Assembly (NCBI GenBank): GCA_963676865.2
Contig: CAXXSS010000001.1
Span: 1,240,001 to 1,304,000, forward strand
Direction of reading: 5' to 3'
DNA: 64,000 nucleotides
Origin: JAAYUD01 sp963676865
Lineage (GTDB): Bacteria; Bacteroidota; Bacteroidia; Bacteroidales; Bacteroidaceae
Positions 59,278-64,000 of the stretch are shown piece by piece. The position numbers were made by a program, and so were the translations under genes. How positions within the stretch are numbered: the first letter of the stretch is position 1; the number at the start of each line of letters is the position of its first letter. Below the pieces are notes generated by a model. It was given only the letters and a program-made list of their open reading frames with translations, did no database searches and was not told the DNA's origin.

Positions 59278-60576
59278 CTATAAATAATCAGGCACAGTAA
59301 ATAGTTTGATGCCATTCGATCCTTTAATGAGTATAGTATGTCCTTTCGGTTTGTTTTTCTTCAAATCTTCTATGAGCGATAAAGCATCCGGATAAGTTTT
59401 AAATTCGGAATTGCAAGCAGCAAACTGACTGCCTACCAAAATGACATCGGCAAACTTACACTCCACTAAGAAGTCCACAATCTTTTGATGTTCATTGATA
59501 CTCTCCACTCCCAATTCACGCATATCACCTAAGATAAGCATCTTTTTATCGGCTCTCATTTTACTGAAGTTGCCGAGCGAAGCCATCATACTGGTCGGAT
59601 TAGCATTATACGTATCTATGATCAATGTATTATCTTCGGTCTTCTTCAATTGCGAACGATTGTTCGACGGTTTATATTCTGACAGCGCCTTATTAATCTT
59701 TCTAGGCTCCACACCAAAAAACCGACCGATAGTAATAGCCGCCAAAGCATTCGGGAAATTATAGTCGCCTATCAGCTGCGTGTTCACTTGGTACACGGCA
59801 CCAGCCTTTCCTGCTTTCCATTCGAACGACAAGAAAGGCGAGCAATCGGTGACATGCCCATTTACATAGAGTGAATCGACCGAACCATAAGGAATTATAT
59901 TCAGTCCATCGGACATGTTCATGAGATACTGATTGTCTCGATGAATAAAAATGGTCGAATCCAGTTTATTACGCAGAAAATCATATAACTCCCCTTTAGT
60001 TTTGACAACTCCCTCAAAAGAGCCGAAACCTTCCAAATGAGCTTTCCCAACGTTAGTAATAATACCGTAGTTAGGCTCCACTATATTAACAAGAAATTTA
60101 ATTTCACCCGGATGATTGGCTCCCATTTCAATAACAGCCAAATCATTGTCAGCTTTCAATCGAAGCAATGTCAAAGGCACTCCTATATGGTTATTCAGAT
60201 TACCTTGAGTATAGAGTACATTATGAGACTGAGACAAGACAGCAGCGATCAATTCTTTGGTTGTCGTTTTGCCGTTTGTGCCAGTAATACCTATAATTCG
60301 GGTACCGAGCTGATGACGATGATAATTTGCCAAATCTTGTAATGTTTTCAAAACATCTTCTACAAGAATGTAATGTTTATCACCCTCGACGACAACGCTG
60401 GAGTCATCAACTACAACATAACTTGATCCGTTTTGTAAAGCTGTTGCAGCGAATTTATTACCATCAAACGAATCGCCCTTTAAAGCAAAGAATAAAGAGC
60501 CATTGGGACAATTACGGCTATCAGTAGTAACGCCGTTGCAACTCATAAAAATCTGATAAAGTGTTGGAAGTGTCAT
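59278..60576 (-). CDS. murF: UDP-MurNAc-tripeptide--D-Ala-D-Ala ligase
   Basis: The last cytoplasmic step of the peptidoglycan precursor pathway: it adds D-Ala-D-Ala to UDP-MurNAc-tripeptide using ATP. About 432 aa. It has the three Mur ligase domains: N-terminal uridine-binding (GVTTDSRNCPNGSLFFALKG), central ATPase with P-loop GITGTNGKTTTKEL, and C-terminal (LIIDTYNANPTSMMASLGNF). The frame extends to 60603, but a -7 box lies there, so ATG 60576 (MTLPTLYQIF) is preferred. It stands alone, not in a dcw cluster, as is usual for murF in Bacteroides. Confidence 0.95.
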   Translation of the reverse strand: MTLPTLYQIFMSCNGVTTDSRNCPNGSLFFALKGDSFDGNKFAATALQNGSSYVVVDDSSVVVEGDKHYILVEDVLKTLQDLANYHRHQLGTRIIGITGTNGKTTTKELIAAVLSQSHNVLYTQGNLNNHIGVPLTLLRLKADNDLAVIEMGANHPGEIKFLVNIVEPNYGIITNVGKAHLEGFGSFEGVVKTKGELYDFLRNKLDSTIFIHRDNQYLMNMSDGLNIIPYGSVDSLYVNGHVTDCSPFLSFEWKAGKAGAVYQVNTQLIGDYNFPNALAAITIGRFFGVEPRKINKALSEYKPSNNRSQLKKTEDNTLIIDTYNANPTSMMASLGNFSKMRADKKMLILGDMRELGVESINEHQKIVDFLVECKFADVILVGSQFAACNSEFKTYPDALSLIEDLKKNKPKGHTILIKGSNGIKLFTVPDYL

Positions 60577-60600
60577 TTGTTTTCTCTTAATTATTGAAAG

Positions 60601-60608
60601 CAAAGATA
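60601..60608 (-). promoter_or_regulatory. -7 promoter box of murF
   Basis: TATCTTTG on the minus strand, 24 bp before ATG 60576. It overlaps the longer start option at 60603. Confidence 0.6.
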
Positions 60609-60828
60609 TATAAAATCTTTAAAATGGCATATTCTTGATTGCGTTCTTTTTGTTTCTTTGTCAATTGGAAAGCGACAATCACCTCTGTAACAACAAGCAT
60701 TGGTACAAATAGTCACTTTATATCAACAATGACAGAAGTAAGGTAAAGCATTTACTTTTCATCCGTTAAGAAAATGCATTCTCAATACACATAAGGTTCT
60801 ACCATAGCCCAATATACTTTTTTTAGAG

Positions 60829-63708
60829 CTATCGGTATATATCGGCTTTTTTGATTTTGACTATACGACCGTATTTAGCCAATTCTTTCATCGGCAATTT
60901 CTTCTCATTACCAACCACCATGATAATGCGTGGATTCTGAACAATGGCATCCTGATAGAAAGAAGTGATATCATTCATCGTGCAACGTGGAAGTTCCTTT
61001 ATCAAATAAGTATGCGGATCTTCACTATAGCCTTTCATTTTATACTGTGCTACCCTATCGGCTATTTCCCGAAAAGAAGGATAATCATTGTTTATTTGAT
61101 TAATCGTTTCCTGCTTTATTGTTTCTATATTTTTTTCTCGCACAGGCATCCGATTGAATAACGAATCGAGTACCCCCAAAGCCAATATTGTCTTGTCATT
61201 CTGAGTAGATAGGCGGGTCATGTACGCTGTAGGATCACTGGTATACTTTGCTGAAGGCATCAGACAATTACCATAAGCATAATAGGCATAGGCTCTGAGC
61301 TCTCTGATTTCCTGAAAGAGCAAAGACGAAAAACCATGGCCAAAATAACTACCCCAAAGCATCAATCTGGCCTTCTCTTGAGCAGAAGGACACGGCTTTA
61401 CAGACTGATAGGTTTGGATGATGCTCTGCCGAGCTGAAGGAAGATTATAAAAATAAATCACCGGTTCAGAAACATTTTGAGGTATACGACGCTCCTCTTC
61501 TACTGCCATAGTTGCCTTGTCTACAGGAAGACTGTGGCGAATAGCTTCTGCCACTACAGAGGCGCTTAATTGCCCACTATAAACAATAGAACATTCTAAG
61601 CGAGATAAGGATTTGAATAGATCAAGTAAATCAGACCCTTTCATTTTCTTGATTTCACGAAGTGAGGAATGGGTCAAATATTCCGATTGACCGCCATAAG
61701 CCGCTTTCTGAAACATAGCGTCTGCAATGTTATCACTATTTTTACTAAAGACCTTATCACTTACCTTATAGGCGGCAACAATCGTTTTCATGGCCTTCTT
61801 GTCCGCTTTCGGATTCAGCATTAAGCAGTTTAACAGTTTTAAAGAAGGCTCCAAATTACGATCAAAACCAGAAAGATGTAGAGTGAATCCATCCATTGAA
61901 GCACTTGCACTGAATGTAGTGCCCAACTTTTGCAACGCTTCTCCAAAATGCTGTTTTGTTAACGAGTCGGTACCAATAGCATTCAGGTATTCTGCCACCG
62001 TAGAAAGCTGAGGTTCGCTTAAACTACCCTTGTGGTAAGTCAAGGACAAAGAAAACACATCATTAATCCAGTTCTTCGCCGCATAAAGAGTGACGTACGG
62101 AGTAACTTTCATGGTTTCGACATCCTTATCAAAGTCTATCAGACGTGGCGAAATTTGCTTGATGGGCAAGGTATCGAGTTGCTTGGCATACTGAGAAGAA
62201 GAATTAATATTCTTTGATTTAATAGGAGTATAATCCGGTTTAGATATCTTATCTTTGGGGTAAGAGCCAAATGCTTTTCTAAATTTAATATAGTTATCAG
62301 TAAAATACTTATTAGAAACCCGCACAATGTCTGCCTTCGTCAGGCTTGCAATAGAAGATGTCTGAGCAAGATACTCATCCCATGTTCGCCCTTGCGAGAA
62401 GACACTAATCATCTCTTCCGCCCGCTTATCGATATTCTCCAAATCGGTTTGTGCCTTTCTGAATGCTTCAAGTTTCAATGCATCAAGTGTTTCTTGTGGA
62501 AAATCTCCTTTCTTTAGTCGATTGATTGCTCCCCAACACAAACTCTCAATCCTAGACAATGATCCGAAAGGAATATTGGGGACGAAACCAAAGCCAGCCA
62601 TACCGGCGTCGTTCAAAGCAGCTCTCATGGCAATAGCTCCCAACACTTTGTGCTCGTTGGTCAACGAATCCAAAAAGCCCGTTTCATTACTATTTGTCAA
62701 CAAGGCAATTGCCAAATTCAAGGCAGGAGTATCTGCATCGCCCTCTACGGGAGCCCTAAACGCAACAATCTCGCCCTTGATTAAAGGAATAGGAACTTTT
62801 ATTTTAACTGTTTCGGCACCTTTAAGGGAAGGTAAAGAAGGTACCTGACGATTAGGAGCAACACCTTTCACAATTCGCCCAAAAGTATTTTCGAGTAAAG
62901 GGAGTATTGAGTCGGTGTCGAAATCACCACAAAGAATCAATCCCATATTGGTTGCTACATAATACTTCCTAAAGAACGTCTCCATCTCCGACAGGCGTGG
63001 ATTTTTTAGATTCTCTGTGCTACCGATAATAGGATAAGCATAAGGATGATTGCCAAAATATGCTTTTACAACCTTCTGAAAAGAAGGCCATATAAAGTTA
63101 TCGGCATACATATTTTTCTCTTCATACACCGTTTCCAACTCACCTTGAAACAATCTGAAGACAGGATGAATCAACCGTTCGCTATTCAACTCTGCCCACT
63201 GAGCTATGTAGGGGGAAGAAAAAGTATTATAGAAAGCAGTATAGTCGTAAGAAGTTCCAGCATTCAAACCCGAACCGCCATATTTTGAAATAAGCCGGGG
63301 AAACTCATTAGGTATGGCGTAGTCGGCAGCTCGCTGGCTCAGACGATTGATTTCTTTTTGAATGCTACGCCGCCCGGTTTCGTCTTTCGTCTGAGAAAGC
63401 AATTCATACTTGGCAGCGATAGAGTCAAGCCATATTTTCTCGGCTTGATAATTAATGGTTCCAATCTTATCAGTTCCCTTGAACATAATATGTTCGAAGT
63501 AATGAGCAATGCCCGTATCGGGACAATCTTTTGATCCGGCTTTTACAACAACTGCTCCGAATACTTTCGGTTGACTGTGGTCTTCGTTAAGCCACACGGT
63601 CAGACCATTACCAAGTGTCGTTTGAGTAACTTTCAATGCACTAAATGTTTGAGCTTTTGCAAAGAGGCAAACGCTAAGTAAAAATAATAAGCTTCCAACC
63701 TTTTTCAT
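60829..63708 (-). CDS. Two-domain M16 zinc protease, periplasmic
   Basis: A 959-aa insulinase-family peptidase with signal peptide MKKVGSLLFLLSVCLFAKAQ. The zinc motif is HYFEHIMFKG (inverted HxxEH, about 69-73), with the distal metal-ligand Glu in ELETVYEEKNMY. The first half holds the active M16 domain and inactive partner; the second half (from ~500) is another M16 pair lacking the zinc motif, giving the usual four-domain clamshell. It degrades peptides in the periplasm. A near-perfect promoter lies upstream. Confidence 0.93.
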   Translation of the reverse strand: MKKVGSLLFLLSVCLFAKAQTFSALKVTQTTLGNGLTVWLNEDHSQPKVFGAVVVKAGSKDCPDTGIAHYFEHIMFKGTDKIGTINYQAEKIWLDSIAAKYELLSQTKDETGRRSIQKEINRLSQRAADYAIPNEFPRLISKYGGSGLNAGTSYDYTAFYNTFSSPYIAQWAELNSERLIHPVFRLFQGELETVYEEKNMYADNFIWPSFQKVVKAYFGNHPYAYPIIGSTENLKNPRLSEMETFFRKYYVATNMGLILCGDFDTDSILPLLENTFGRIVKGVAPNRQVPSLPSLKGAETVKIKVPIPLIKGEIVAFRAPVEGDADTPALNLAIALLTNSNETGFLDSLTNEHKVLGAIAMRAALNDAGMAGFGFVPNIPFGSLSRIESLCWGAINRLKKGDFPQETLDALKLEAFRKAQTDLENIDKRAEEMISVFSQGRTWDEYLAQTSSIASLTKADIVRVSNKYFTDNYIKFRKAFGSYPKDKISKPDYTPIKSKNINSSSQYAKQLDTLPIKQISPRLIDFDKDVETMKVTPYVTLYAAKNWINDVFSLSLTYHKGSLSEPQLSTVAEYLNAIGTDSLTKQHFGEALQKLGTTFSASASMDGFTLHLSGFDRNLEPSLKLLNCLMLNPKADKKAMKTIVAAYKVSDKVFSKNSDNIADAMFQKAAYGGQSEYLTHSSLREIKKMKGSDLLDLFKSLSRLECSIVYSGQLSASVVAEAIRHSLPVDKATMAVEEERRIPQNVSEPVIYFYNLPSARQSIIQTYQSVKPCPSAQEKARLMLWGSYFGHGFSSLLFQEIRELRAYAYYAYGNCLMPSAKYTSDPTAYMTRLSTQNDKTILALGVLDSLFNRMPVREKNIETIKQETINQINNDYPSFREIADRVAQYKMKGYSEDPHTYLIKELPRCTMNDITSFYQDAIVQNPRIIMVVGNEKKLPMKELAKYGRIVKIKKADIYR

Positions 63709-63735
63709 TTTAAAAACTTTTTACCGATAGAAACA

Positions 63736-63766
63736 CAAAAGTACACAAGTATTCTATTTTTTCAAA
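63736..63766 (-). promoter_or_regulatory. Promoter of the M16 protease gene
   Basis: On the minus strand TTTG (63763-63766), a 19-bp spacer and TACTTTTG (63736-63743), 27 bp before the ATG. It is an excellent match to the Bacteroides consensus. Confidence 0.82.
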
Positions 63767-63841
63767 GTTTTCCCGTTAGAATGTTTATTGATTTTACCAA
63801 CTAAACCTACTTCAAGAAGTTTTTTCCATAAAATCGGTTGC

Positions 63842-64000
63842 TTATAATTTGAGTTCGGGATAAGAACTCAGTATATCGTTGCGAACGCGGCGGTCTATTT
63901 CAACAAAATCGTGTTGCCATTTGCGCGCTCTACATTCGTACGTCTCCGCCACAGTGTTGTAACTAAAGTCACAATACTCTGTCATAAAGGATTTTAACCA
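63842..64000 (-). CDS. 3' end of an unrecognised gene (partial)
   Basis: An open frame runs off the right edge and ends at TAA (63842-63844), giving the last 52 residues: a Trp/Tyr/Arg-rich stretch that includes ETYECRARKWQHDFVEID and ends with NDILSSYPELKL. The sequence looks like a real C-terminus but no family was recognised. It lies on the same strand as and upstream of the M16 gene, which has its own promoter. Confidence 0.65.
   Translation of the reverse strand, partial: WLKSFMTEYCDFSYNTVAETYECRARKWQHDFVEIDRRVRNDILSSYPELKL

Overview
The window looks like chromosomal DNA of a gut-type Bacteroidales bacterium, most likely Bacteroides or a close relative. The evidence is AT-rich coding DNA, many perfect TAnnTTTG -7 promoter boxes, GLPGLI and DUF3822 proteins, a DPE2-type MalQ, a class III fructose-1,6-bisphosphatase, many secreted glycoside hydrolases, and a BlaI/M56-TonB_C pair. 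The species cannot be named from this stretch alone. No tRNA, rRNA, CRISPR array or SusC/SusD pair was found.

Layout. 0.2-7.3 kb: a minus-strand malto-oligosaccharide operon (LacI regulator, GPH-type MFS permease, secreted pullulanase, DPE2-type MalQ) with a perfect LacI-type operator upstream. 7.5-11.1 kb: a glycosyltransferase and a divergent GH20 hexosaminidase. 11.2-14.5 kb: a palindrome-rich repeat carrying an IS3-family element. 14.5-20.3 kb: an accessory stretch with a minimal AraC-type regulator, a large surface lipoprotein, a small lipoprotein, a TetR regulator and a broken macrodomain gene. 20.9-29.9 kb: a GH3 beta-glucosidase, an outer-membrane barrel protein, cardiolipin synthase, a RecD-like helicase and a BadF/NagK-type kinase. 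30.2-46.3 kb: mostly core genes (asd, CPA2 antiporter, LolD-like ATPase, HhH protein, fbp, ackA-pta, DUF2156, GNAT, cdaA-folP, DUF3822-rsmD). 46.4-50.0 kb: BlaI, an M56 peptidase with two TonB_C domains, a GLPGLI protein and a lipoprotein. 50.1-52.4 kb: a second repeat plus IS copy. 52.4-59.2 kb: histidine phosphatase, GH2 and GH31. 59.3-64 kb: murF, a two-domain M16 protease and the 3' end of an unknown gene.

The most unusual structure is an intergenic repeat family. At three loci (11.33, 38.05 and 50.13 kb) there are exactly four 18-bp near-palindromes separated by 4-bp spacers, a strict 22-bp period. Two loci share the palindrome sequence; the third keeps the same geometry with a different sequence. 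All three lie near a conserved ~92-bp module with its own hairpin and near a third inverted repeat. Two copies also carry a nearly identical IS3-family element at the equivalent position, although the surrounding repeat DNA has diverged clearly.

How the genes work together. The left operon processes, imports and transglycosylates alpha-glucans. GH31 with a PA14 insert plus GH2, and elsewhere GH3 and GH20, suggest plant or host oligosaccharide trimming in the periplasm. Pta-AckA makes acetate and ATP. CdaA-FolP couples c-di-AMP synthesis with the folate pathway on one transcript. Several gene starts were moved downstream because a -7 promoter box overlaps the longest reading frame (TetR, GH3, HhH protein, fbp, murF, kinase).
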